The notes under the pieces are model-generated. The model worked only from the letters and a program-made list of their open reading frames with translations, was not told the origin of the DNA and did not search any database. Positions 21,741 through 32,500 of a stretch of 64,000 bases of DNA are shown in pieces. Each line of letters starts with the position of its first letter. Position 1 is the first letter of the stretch. The translations under genes and the position numbers were made by a program. Source of the stretch: Heliocidaris tuberculata (lineage: Eukaryota > Echinodermata > Echinoidea > Camarodonta > Echinometridae); the NCBI GenBank assembly GCA_025618425.1, contig CM046836.1:16022135-16086134 (forward strand), in the 5' to 3' direction.

Positions 21741-23842
21741 CCCTGTTCACATGATGTATCGTGATGTAAATTGGTAAAAACAGCAAAATGTGAAAAGTGC
21801 CAGTGTGAAAATTGTGGTGCGAGCCTAGCGCCGCCACTTTGAATTATTTACTTGGATCTGGAGCAATTTATCACAACTCGCGGATTTGCAAACTTGGATC
21901 TTGAGTGATATGTTATGTGCCAGTTTGAAAATTGTGGTGCGAGCCTAGCGCCGCCACTTCAAATGATATTTAAATCATCTGTTTGGATCAAAGCGATTTT
22001 GTCACAACTCGCAGATGTGAAGTTCGGATCACAAGCATATTACAACTCAACTTTGAGATATGTGATTTAGAATTTATTTTCGCATTACACGCTATTTGCA
22101 ATAGTGGAGCGAGCCTAGCGCCGCCACTTTGAATGATCAGTTTGGAGATACCAGTTTGGGATCTAGGTTATCTTGTCACAAATTGCAAACTTCAAGTTTT
22201 TGATCTCTAGCGACTACAGTGCAAGATTCGCAAATATCCAGGTGGTTAGTTTGGACAAGAAACCTAGATAAGGAACTACAGAGGACTTATGAAACATCCA
22301 CCTAGAAAGCTGAGTGAACTATTTCAGAACACTAAAACCATTCAGCAAGCATTTGTGATAAAAAATTCCTTGATGACTGCATAATTGACCTTTGTTTCAA
22401 AATTTGCAGATAGTGAAATTTGGGAAATTCAGGATTTATCACCTTTTGGTCGTTGGATATTATGCAACTAGAGTTTATTTTATTTTCGACCATATCTAAT
22501 TGCTGTGTTTAATCTTTCGATCCTTTTTTTTTAATCAATATTTAGGGGGACAACAGAAATTATATCAGTCTCAGAACAAATTCTAATGTTTTTTTTTACA
22601 TTACTGAGATAATTTGAATATTTTGTTCATTGGTTACCTCTAAAAGAGGTTTAGAATTTTACAAAAAAAAAAAAACAACAAAATTTCCCTTTGAATTAGG
22701 TCTTATGTATCTAAGAAGTTGAGCATGAGAACGATGCATAGGTATATTTATCAGCAAATGTTATAAATTCTAATATTTGTTCTAAAGTGTTGTTTTGGAA
22801 GTTGGGAAGAGGTAATCAAAATAAAGAGTAAGGAGGAATTCCTTCCTGTTGTATTATTGTTCAACGTGTGTTTTTGAATTTCAAACGAAGGAAAACCATG
22901 TCAGTATTGTTTATGATGAGATAAGGTTCAGGAGGACGTTTTGAATTATAGTATGGAAACGACAAGAAGCAATGCTGAAACAGGTATTATGTGTAACAAA
23001 GAAAACTGTTTATTTGAGCCTGCCCATATTTCAGTTTTCAATGATTTTAATTCTTCTTGGACTGAAGGGTAATTTTATAAATTATTGCTGAAACTAAGGG
23101 AGCCAAAATTGAAATTGTAGAATGTCTAATTACTTTTATTTTATGAACATATTTGATATAGAAGCAGTAACAATAATCAACAAGGGTTTGCTTGTTTTTT
23201 AGTGTTTGTTTAAAAGAGCACATATTGTCAATCTTTGATTCATTTATTCAGTGAAAGAAGAAAATTGTTTATTGAGCCACTTTTGGCATGAAGTTATGAA
23301 AGGAAAGGCATTTCATAAAACTTTAGGGTTTTAATTTGTACATTTCCAAAAGAAGTCACTGTACATGTACAGGTATGAACGTTTCACAATTATTGAAAGA
23401 AATGTTAGTTTGGGTACACCATCTTGGTTCCTTTGTTTGTCAGGGACTTGGTATATGTATTTGTATACGTTGTTTTAGTACCACAGTTACGGTGCAAATT
23501 CAGGAAGAGCTTAAAATTTGATTCCTGATCTGATTAGGTTCATATTTTCACGTTTAAACTATTTTGAATTGTATTCAAGTTGTACTGTTACATGAATACA
23601 TGCATTTAATTCCAGTTGTTCCAGCCTTTTGGTTAATAACCTTCATACGTTTTGTTTCTAGTCAAGTTTGACAAAATAACAAAGCAGGCATACAAAGGAA
23701 AAAGATAAGAAAGAAAGAAAAAAAAGGGGCTGTGTTAAAGGTAACAAAGTCTTGCCTGCGTAATATGACAATTTAATATGGTTTGTATATTGTTACAAGA
23801 TTTTGAAATTTTGAAGGTAAATGTTCAGTTGTTATTTCACAT
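21741..23842 (+). other. Long 3' noncoding region of the BEL/Pao element
   Basis: About 2.1 kb between the pol stop and the polypurine tract, AT-rich, with no open frame worth noting. Its proximal part holds the three-unit repeat described separately. A purine block AAAAAGATAAGAAAGAAAG followed by AAAAAAAAGGGG near 23698-23730 could be a second or central polypurine tract. Confidence 0.7.
21797..22210 (+). repeat. Three-unit repeat with conserved GCGAGCCTAGCGCCGCCACT core
   Basis: The core occurs at 21819-21838, 21939-21958 and 22109-22128, without a mismatch. Units 1 and 2 share 43 bases (21797-21839, 21917-21959) with one difference. Each unit is followed by a related TCACAACTCGCNGAT segment (near 21872, 22003 and 22165). 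Spacing is 120 and then 170 bases. It starts 57 bases after the pol stop. Confidence 0.85.
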
Positions 23843-23856
23843 TTAGGGGGCCGGAA
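23843..23856 (+). other. Polypurine tract next to the 3' LTR
   Basis: TAGGGGGCCGGAA immediately precedes the TG of the 3' LTR, the place where plus-strand synthesis starts in LTR elements. It is purine-rich but interrupted by CC. Confidence 0.55.
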
Positions 23857-24705
23857 TGTTAGGAATAGGATTATGTGCTTAGTGATGTGATTGACGTCAT
23901 AAGCGGGCACTGAGAAAATGTAGAGATTATGTTGATAGAGGGCAGCCTTGAATTTTTGCCTTGCAACCACGATGTTATTTTGGTGATCGAAACGGATAGT
24001 TTTCTGTGTTAAATCAAGAATTATTTTGAAGAAGTCCAAAGTTGTGAGTATTTTTATGACTTATTTTGAAAGTACAATGATTGTTTTATGATTTATAGTG
24101 ATAGAAAGTTTGTGTGGGGGTATTAAAGAGTAAAAATTGTCCGTTTTGTTTCCGTTTGGTGCAACTGCAAAATTATAAATATTGTACATGTGGGACTATG
24201 CAAGTATGTTGTGAAAATGAATACTCATATAAAGCTAATGCGGGCTGAACTAGGTCATGAATTAAGTTGATGATAGGGTGATTACCATGCCTGATAAATA
24301 AGAAAAGGTATAAAAGACACAGAAATTTGAGTCTAGAAGACACAGTGATGGTTTATGTAGAGTTAAAAGTTTATTATTAAAGGGAAAATTAAGAGAGTAA
24401 ACAAAGTGAGGTGTGTGTACAAGAGATGCACTATCTGATATTTTGGGTACAGTACATAATTAATCAGTATGATAAAATAAGCATGAAGCAAACATGTTAT
24501 AATAATGTTAGTTGGGGATTTACTGAACATGCCCTTATGAGTTTGGTGTGTTTATTTTTTCTTGCAGATCGAACGGCTATTCTGTATTCGGCTATTTGGC
24601 TAGAGATGTCAAAGAAGCACTTAATAAAGTCAGTCAGTCTGGTAACGATGGCTCAACTGTCATTTCTTGATTGGTGAACTGTTCAAACTACCTGTGGAGA
24701 TTACA
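23857..24705 (+). repeat. 3' LTR of the BEL/Pao element
   Basis: 849 bases, near identical to 15418-16262. It has a 4-base insertion (GAGT after AAGTTGT) and about four substitutions. TG...CA ends are intact. Confidence 0.95.
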
Positions 24706-26464
24706 AGTACGCTTACGGAGGTTTAAACCTTACCCATGGTTTAAACCTCCTTTGTGATTTTGGGCCTTTGCATCTGACAATACCTTTGAGGAGGATGGCC
24801 ACTTCCCTTGGTCTCTACAATATATCAACAAGCAGTGGTCGAACTACAGGATATAATGGGGAGGCAGAGAAAAAAAGAAAAGCGTAAGAAAGAAAGGAGG
24901 ACAGGAAATTGAGGAAAATGAACATGAATAGAAGATGATGGGACTCCTACACCCTCCTTCTAATTGGTGGCCCTGTTAATAAGCCAGTTCATAATTACAA
25001 TGTGCGCATGTGCAGATAAAGGTCATCTGTACTGTGTACATTTGACCTTTATACGTTGTCATTTTTTACGCACCATGATGCGTACACCAGTATGATTTTA
25101 CTTGTCAACCCTTTTGAGACTATTGACCACATTTTGTGGTTTGACTCAATAACTTTTGATTCAGAGCTCTAAAAAATATACCAGATGCATGAGTAGAAAG
25201 AGCAACAATTTCTGCACACACTATGTCCATTTTTGTTGCTTGACCGTACTGCGTTTGATGCCAGGAATTTTAAAAACAAGACTAAGTTTTGAAATCTTTA
25301 AATTGGCAACATATTGAGAGATACAAAATCATTGTTTTTACAATAAAATTGGCAATTTTTTCAACTTTTTGACATATTTCCAACCATGTATATTGTTTTC
25401 AAAGACATTACAACTTATTAGAACCATGTAGCACTAAAAGAAAAATATTACTGTCAATATGAAGAACAAAATGTGATCAATTTAGCCCTTAAATAATTCC
25501 TGTCATGAAAGGGTTAAACAAGTAGCGCATCCACCAAAACAGATGCGCGTGGGTCAGAGCTGCCAACTAGTACCGATTTTCCGTAATTGGTACGGAAATT
25601 AACCATCATTACGGAAGTACGGAATGTCACCCAAAAATTACGGATTTCGGGAAATCTGATAATGCACTATCGTCTATGCAGCGAGCGCTGCATGCATGCC
25701 GCTGGCTCGCTCCTACATCACCGCCTCTTTCCCGGTGCGGCCGAGCCCTGACGCCCGATGCCCACCTATTTGCGCTCCCTGCAATGGCACGCACAGTTTC
25801 CTTCTCCAGCCGCGCCTGCATGCATGCATGCATGTGATGTGTGTGTGTGTGGCCACATGGCTTCACTGTATGCCGTGTGTATATGAATGAAGTGTGGAGT
25901 ACGTGTATGTGTATTTAGTGCGGTGTTCCAAGCAACGGGGTCGGCCAAAGCGAATTCGCCTGTAGTCAAATCCTGCAGTCAAATTCGTAACAGTTGCAGA
26001 GCTGTGACTAGATCCCACATTATTTTATTTTCATCAAATGAGAATTATCAATATTAATTTCAAAGAACTGATGTCACATGTCATGTGTTTCTTATAAAAC
26101 TTGACATTTAATGCCTCCTTTGTATCCTTTCATGTTGTCTTTTGCTGTTGCTGTCTGTCGATTTTAAGTCCTTGATTCAGTGTAGACACCCTTTTGGCTT
26201 TTTTTTTTTTTTTTTTTTTTTGTCCTCGGTAGGCTATCGTATATTTCCATTTCGTGCATCGTGGCCACCATCAAGGAACATTTATACCCAATATGAGCTC
26301 CGTGTCAAACTGTAAACTGATCCACCCACAACCCCCCCCCCCCCAAAAAAAAAAAAAAAAAATGCCGAATGGGGCTAATCGTTACCGGGCAAATCAATTT
26401 GGGGTGAGTTGAACATGTAGACGATTTAGTAATGTAAACAGCGTTGCAGCGAAAATTATGCGCG

Positions 26465-26684
26465 ATGTATTCTTTGTTCATCTGACTTTTCGATTGGACA
26501 TGGAGGAGCAAATGATATTCAAGCGCACATGAAGTCAATGAAGCATCGCTCTGCAGTAGAAGCCAGCGAAAGTAATGTATTCTTTGTTCATCTGACTTTT
26601 CGATTGGACATGGAGGAGCAAATGATATTCAAGCGCACATGAAGTCAATGAAGCATCGCTCTGCAGTAGAAGCCAGCGAAAGTA
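26465..26684 (+). repeat. Perfect 110-bp tandem duplication
   Basis: Two copies, 26465-26574 and 26575-26684, identical by eye. Each runs from ATGTATTCTTTGTTCATC to GAAGCCAGCGAAAGTA. The lack of differences implies a very recent event or an assembly artefact. Confidence 0.92.
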
Positions 26685-27254
26685 ACCGGGGTTGCAACAT
26701 TGCAAAGTTTTTTCTCCCCAAAGACAATACAGTTATTAGAGCGGAGGTTCTCATGACACAGTTTTTGATTGAACGTAATGTACCATTCACAGTCGAATGA
26801 AGGCAAGTCAGGACTTGCATTCAACTTTGTACATGAAGTCAATGCATCGGCAGGTACGGGGGTTTTGGATTTCCATTTATTTTTTGCCGACACCATCATA
26901 CTCGTACATGCAGTTTGCGATAAGCCCAAAAAACGCTGATTTCTTGATTTTTAACGCTTTTTCGGCGAACCTGTTTCTTAGCAATGGACTTAAGCCCCGC
27001 GTGCTTTGGAAATATGGCGCCGATTCCGCATTTTTGACGGTGGAATTAGGCTTTCTAGACGGATTTTTGGAGGTGACTATGGGACTTTCTTGTGGTGAGT
27101 GACAATGTCTGTGTGTACGATGATGTGATTTGTGTGTTTTGTGGCAATAGAATTTGCTGGCTTGTGGTCATATTGTATGATAATAGGTAGAATCATGGAG
27201 GCGAAAACTTTCAGCTTTTTTCCGCTCTTTTTTTGAAACCCCATTCACAGGCCT

Positions 27255-27255
27255 G

Positions 27256-27301
<46 letters not shown>

Positions 27302-27324
27302 TAATAATAATAATAATAATAATG

Positions 27325-27396
<72 letters not shown>

Positions 27397-27437
27397 TAAT
27401 AATAATAATAATAATGATAATAATAATAATAATAATG

Positions 27438-27471
<34 letters not shown>

Positions 27472-27496
27472 TAATAATAATAATAATAATAATAAT
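27255..27496. repeat. (TAA)n microsatellite, about 240 bp
   Basis: TAA repeats with regularly spaced TGA interruptions. The long Tyr- or Leu-rich frames on the minus strand are translations of this simple sequence. Confidence 0.97.
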
Positions 27497-28043
27497 GTGA
27501 AAAAGCTGATTGCATCATGTGCGCACCGCGTCTGCGCAGTGTTGTACATGTAGTGCCGTTTTTTTTTAGATTCATAGCGCCGCGTAGGAAATTACTGATT
27601 TCTTCCCAAAATTACTGATTTTGAGGCTTGTGATTACTGATTTCCTATTCTGCAAGTTGGCAGCTCTGGTGGGTGCATAATTTAGGGTCACTTCAGGGTC
27701 ATTTGTGCCATGTACTAATTATGAACTGGTTTTCTGGTGGCCTTTTTAATTCACATTTCATTCATCTGGTAAGCCCCGAGATCCCCAAATTGATGCCAAT
27801 CCAGTTCTCTCTCATTGGCTGGACCTATGCTATGCTACTGTCAATGAGATAACCCAATTTTTCATTGGCCGTGTATTGGAAGGCCAGTTACATGTTTAAG
27901 AAACATATACATGGTACGAAAAATAAAGCCTCATTGCCTTGGTGATCCAGGCATCTTGGTCTTTGTTATCTGAAAGACACATAAAATGTTGCAAGAAACT
28001 ACAACCATTCTGTTCTCTGTTATCACCAATGATCACAACCCCC

Positions 28044-28481
28044 TTAAGGGAAAGTCCACCCTGATATCAAGTTCATTTTAAAAGAAGCAAAGAAATTAAA
28101 GAAACAGCTCAGTGAAGGTTAGAGCAAAACCAAAAAGGCATTAATTTCCATTTTCTCTAAAGAAAATATTCAATCATACATGCACCTTAATATAATCATT
28201 GCTTATATGTTTTTACACAAAACCTGTAAGAAAGAAATATATTCCTTCATCAAAAACTAAGAAAATGAAAATTTGTGATATTTTCTGTATTGAGCAAATG
28301 GAAGAGGAGCTTGCAAGATATATCACAGAGTTGCCAATCGGTGTTTGATTGATTACAACTTCAAAATTTCATAACTTTCTTATTTCTTATCGTATTTTGC
28401 TGAAACTTTCACTTATCTATTTCTCTCATTTATCATTTTTTATTCAAATCAACTTAATACCATGGTGGACTTTCCCTTTAA
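28044..28481. mobile_element. TTAA-flanked MITE (family T2)
   Basis: It starts TTAAGGGAAAGTCCACC and ends GGTGGACTTTCCCTTTAA. The interior is AT-rich with weak inner symmetry and no coding frame. Same design as T1, but with different terminal sequence. Confidence 0.75.
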
Positions 28482-29115
28482 GGGTCACAGGATAGAGAGG
28501 AAGCCCTTCTCTATTTCAGTACAGTATCATGGTTTCAAGACGTCTGCAATTTCAAGGTTGAATGTTCCCCATCTCAGATGTAACTCTCCACTATCTTGTT
28601 CGAAATTCACATTTCTGTTTCCAGAACATGTTTTGGTCCAATTTCTCCTCACATCTTTCCTTTGAGTTCCTATGAATTAGGAAACAAACACAAAGTCATA
28701 CTTTAGAAAAAAGAAAGGAAACTGCATGCATTTATCAAGGGAGGTTACTCTCATGTATGGAAATATGCTGTTTTTGTTCTAACTTCTTATAGCAGCAAAA
28801 TCTTTACTGGTACTTATTCATCTATATTCAAAAGAAAAGTCAATGACTCGTCAAACAGGTGGATAAGTTAAACCTGGTTCAACTCAATCCACTGATTTAT
28901 AGAGTGCCCAAGTGCTAAAGCTCTTTATTCTGTACAAATTACTGCAATTCTGTAACAAAATGATTTAACAAAATGAATCACATCATGAAATGAAAAAGAG
29001 AAATTGATTTAATGTTGACATGATTTTTGTTCCTTCTTTTAATTACAAATGTACCATATTTTACGTGGTATAAGGAGATTGACATGCCATAAAGCAGTGG
29101 ACTAAATCTACATAC

Positions 29116-29515
29116 TTAAAGGGAAGGTTGAGTGCTGGGGAAAGGTGAAAAATAATTTGTGAGTTTTCTCATTCTCTTTATGTCAGTTTGGGAGAACATC
29201 ATAGTAGAAACTTCCCCTGAAAAGGACTCCTCTTCAAATGTCTTCATATTCGAATATGACAAGAAATAGCTGAAGCATTCAGGCCGAACATTTGTGCCAT
29301 TTGTGTGTGCAGTCCCATGTACCCATTTCTACGTGCAGTGAATGTGTTTTTCAGCTAGATTGGGTAAATTTCTTATCATAGTGGTGATTCTAAAACCTCA
29401 CAGCATACACCAATTCTAATGTAGACATGATCTACCTTTCCCAGTTGTTTTGAAACAGTTTCTTTCACAATGTAATCGCATGACCAGAAGTCTTATTTAT
29501 TTTTAAAACAAAACT
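29116..29515 (+). repeat. Dispersed repeat A, copy 1
   Basis: TTAAAGGGAAGGTTGAG starts a 400-base segment that recurs in the same orientation at 39318-39718. Shared landmarks: TTTATGTCAGTT, CCCCTGAAAAGGA, CAGTGNATGTG, ACACCAATTCT and ATGTAGACATGAT. Only one TTAA-type end is visible. The TELO2 poly(A) signal candidate lies inside this copy. Confidence 0.75.
29498..29503 (-). terminator. Candidate TELO2 poly(A) signal
   Basis: AATAAA on the minus strand, 77 bases after the TELO2 stop codon. It is contributed by dispersed repeat A, copy 1. Position is plausible but untested. Confidence 0.45.
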
Positions 29516-29579
29516 AAAGTTAGTACACTTTTATGAATACCACAAAGTGACTTTCTAAATTTTGAGATATACATGTATT

Positions 29580-32500
29580 CTAAGACTTGAACCTAGGCAT
29601 TCTAATACACTGTACCTTGCTAACGGTGGAATCAATGACCATGAGAGTCTGGCCAGCTAAAGCTTTGCATTCAGGCTCGGGATCTTTCTCCAAAATATCT
29701 GAAATTAAAAACAATGAAATAAACGTATCACCATTAGCAGGATTTAGAGGGCAAAATGTGTGTGCCTTTTCTTGGACTTGCTTATACATGTATATACAAG
29801 CATCTCAAAACATTTTACAAAAGCCTTGATTCTCAGTGGTACAAAATATGCAATGTCTTTGTTCATAACGACCCACATTCAATACAAATTACAAATATCA
29901 TAAAGTTCATGTTGTATGATGGGGTGACCAATGTTCAATTGAAAGTTCATAGTTGATCCAGTATATCTCATGTTTTGTAAAATATTGCTTGATATTTACA
30001 TTATTACATCCCTTCCATCGATGCTCCTTTATACCAAATTGCATAATGTTTCATGTTGGTCTACAGCCAAAGGCATGAGGCAGGGGTGTTGGGATAATTG
30101 TGTCAGCCCATGACCCTAAAATGAAATGGCTCATTTAGGGCAGGGTTCCTACCATCTCATGAAAATAAAATTCCTGAATATTTCCCTGATATTTCCCCAA
30201 TGGAGTTTTAAACTTTGAGGATTATTACAGAAAGAAAAGGAGGCATGTTACACACTAAATATCCATCATAGGCAATCATCCAGTGGATATGCTATTTGGA
30301 CATGCGACAGAATAGAGCCTGGCTACTTTCTATTTAGGTGAATTAAATTCCCTGACTTGGTCTTGATTTGAGCGATTTTTCTCTAATTCCCTGACTGGAA
30401 AGAGGGGAACTCATTTTCCAGGTTTTCCCCGATTTCCAGGGTAGCTGGGAACACTGTAGGGTCGCAAGGTACAATTTTCGCTTACCTTGTAACCAATGGC
30501 GGCATTCCAAAATGTCATTCTGGAGATCAGTGACCAGCAGGTGGGCGGGGACACTCAGTGTAACCATGGAGACAGCAAACATCAAAGACTGCCTCACATA
30601 CCTGAGAGCAGGATGTTTAAATAATGAATAGTAATGAACAAACCGTCTGTCTGCAAAGCTGCAATAAACATAAGTTCCTGTTCCATCATCATGTGTAACC
30701 AATTAAAAAAAAAACAGTACGATGGGGGGACCTACATGTAGAGCTACGCACTTTGTTTCCAGCCCCTTAAAAGTCAATTTTATTCAGTGGTTATGCAAAT
30801 TTCTTTTATACATGTTGGTTCTACATATTCTGAAGTTAAATCGCTGAGAAAATTACGCCAGACGAATGTCAATAATATTAATTTTCAAGTCGAAGTCTGT
30901 ATTATGTTTTGTTTGACGAAATGAAAGGGTCTTAAAGCACACGTAATAAACCTTGATTTTGAAACTGACTGATGTGAATTTCACCCGGATTTTCAAATAG
31001 GGTAAATATCACTAACACAGAGGTAAATTATTCATTCCTTTTTGGCAAACGTAGATGATATTCTTGTTGCTCAGTCATGCCAAAAGTTTGGTGCATTGAA
31101 TGCCTCGCATTGTGCGTATTTGCAGGGTGCGTAGCTTTAGGACCCCTTGCCATACACCTCGTTTCATTTAAAAGAGGATATTTTAGATAGATACATGTAG
31201 TTGTATAGGGCAAAGCTGTCCTAGTGAAGTATATGTACATGCAGTTGTCCATTGGGTAGTTTTCCTGGGAGAAAGTGTCCAAGGGTGGTGGTCCAGGGGA
31301 TACATGTACATGTACATATATATATTTGTGGACTCTAAAACAACTCAATAGTTTTCAAAAAGCTCTTAAAGGAATCTACCTATACATGTACTGGTATTGT
31401 ATGTATTGTTCTGTAATAGTAAACTCATACTCACTGTTCAGTGTGGTACCTCAGAGACCAGATCAGGTCCAACAAGCTAACAGCCATCTGACGACATACC
31501 TGGACAAGACATAACCAACAGAAACAAGAAAGGAGAAGGCTATTAGCAACAGAATGTGACTACAACAGATTCTAACTACTAAAATAGTGGTAATATGACC
31601 AGTAATATCGCAGGTTTTGTCGAAAAGAAATTCACCAACAGAACAACTCCCTTTAAATCAACAAAAATTTAGCAAAACACTATCATTTTATGAATGCTCA
31701 CGGACATACTGAACTTGTCACAACTTCAGCATTTTATGTGAGAAAATTCTTTCCTACGATACCACTGTAAATTTCACAAGCATTTCATTTTCTCCCATCT
31801 TCTTTCAAGAATTGAGTGGAGTACACAGAGATGAAGAGTATAAAAATAACTGTGATGAAAATGTAGTACTGTTTTCTTTTGTTGTTGCTGTATTGATTCA
31901 AAGTGAAATGGACAAAATGAAACCTAGGAAAAATAAACACCAAGTGGATATTTTCTCTTTTTTGGGAAAAAGGAGATTTGTGTAACAATTACAGGCATAT
32001 TTGTTTACAAGCAACAATGCATTTACAAAATGGATAGAGGAATCAAAGAAAAGGAAAACAGACATATGGCTGTTTTAACTCACTACAAAAAAAATCATTT
32101 TGCTTATATTATTTTAGGCATTTTAAGAATGGTTTGCATGGAAAAGTCAACCATAATAGCTCAACCAATTCTCCAAATGTTATCCAAATGTTCAAGGAGT
32201 GTGAAGGCTTCAACAATGGCATGTCATAATTCAGAGTCAGAGATATGTGACATGCTATTTAACACCTACAGAGGCCCCATTTTGTCTCCAGACACAGACT
32301 CTGCTTTGAAAATATTAAAACACTATTCCATAAAGCCTGGAGTTTAGTCTAACTGTGTCATTCTCTATACCATGTGCATGGCTAGTAGAGTTACTAAATA
32401 GTGTGACTGTTCAGGCCCTGTTTTAACCATTACAACTGATAAGGGTTCGTGGCTGCAAACCTGGCCCAATTTTGTGAAGCTGATTTATGCTGGGTCAGGT

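Larger units (their letters stand above)
15418..24705 (+). mobile_element. BEL/Pao LTR retrotransposon, complete
   Basis: The element is 9288 bp long. Both LTRs start TGTTAGGAATAGG and end GGAGATTACA, and AGTAC flanks it on both sides (15413-15417 and 24706-24710), a 5-bp target duplication as usual for this group. Order: 5' LTR, primer-binding region, one gag-pol frame, a long 3' noncoding region with an internal repeat, polypurine tract, 3' LTR. By eye the LTRs differ at only four substitutions plus one 4-base indel over 845 bases. The insertion is therefore recent and could be competent. It lies between the 3' ends of GTPBP1 and TELO2, in the GTPBP1 orientation. Confidence 0.95.
25555..27668. 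mobile_element. Non-autonomous DNA transposon with CAGAGCTGCCAACT ends, nested
   Basis: It begins CAGAGCTGCCAACT and ends with the exact inverse AGTTGGCAGCTCTG. GTGGGT flanks both sides (25549-25554, 27669-27674), a 6-bp direct repeat. CAG...CTG ends and subterminal ACGGAAAT/ATTACTGATT motifs resemble hAT elements, but hAT duplications are 8 bp, so the superfamily is uncertain. The interior has a CpG-rich block (25680-25960), a perfect tandem duplication, a (TAA)n microsatellite and no transposase. Confidence 0.75.
24976..27742. mobile_element. Probable older element hosting the CAGAG-ended element
   Basis: CCAGTTCATAATTA near 24984 is matched by TAATTATGAACTGG near 27717, in inverted orientation and on opposite sides of 25555-27668. 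Similar GGTGGCC and GGCCACC flanks follow, although their order is not strictly mirrored. This suggests a short non-autonomous element split by the later insertion. Ends are approximate. Confidence 0.4.

Noticed and set aside
27168..27575. Long Tyr/Ile- and Leu-rich frames on the minus strand
   Set aside because: Translations of a (TAA)n microsatellite.
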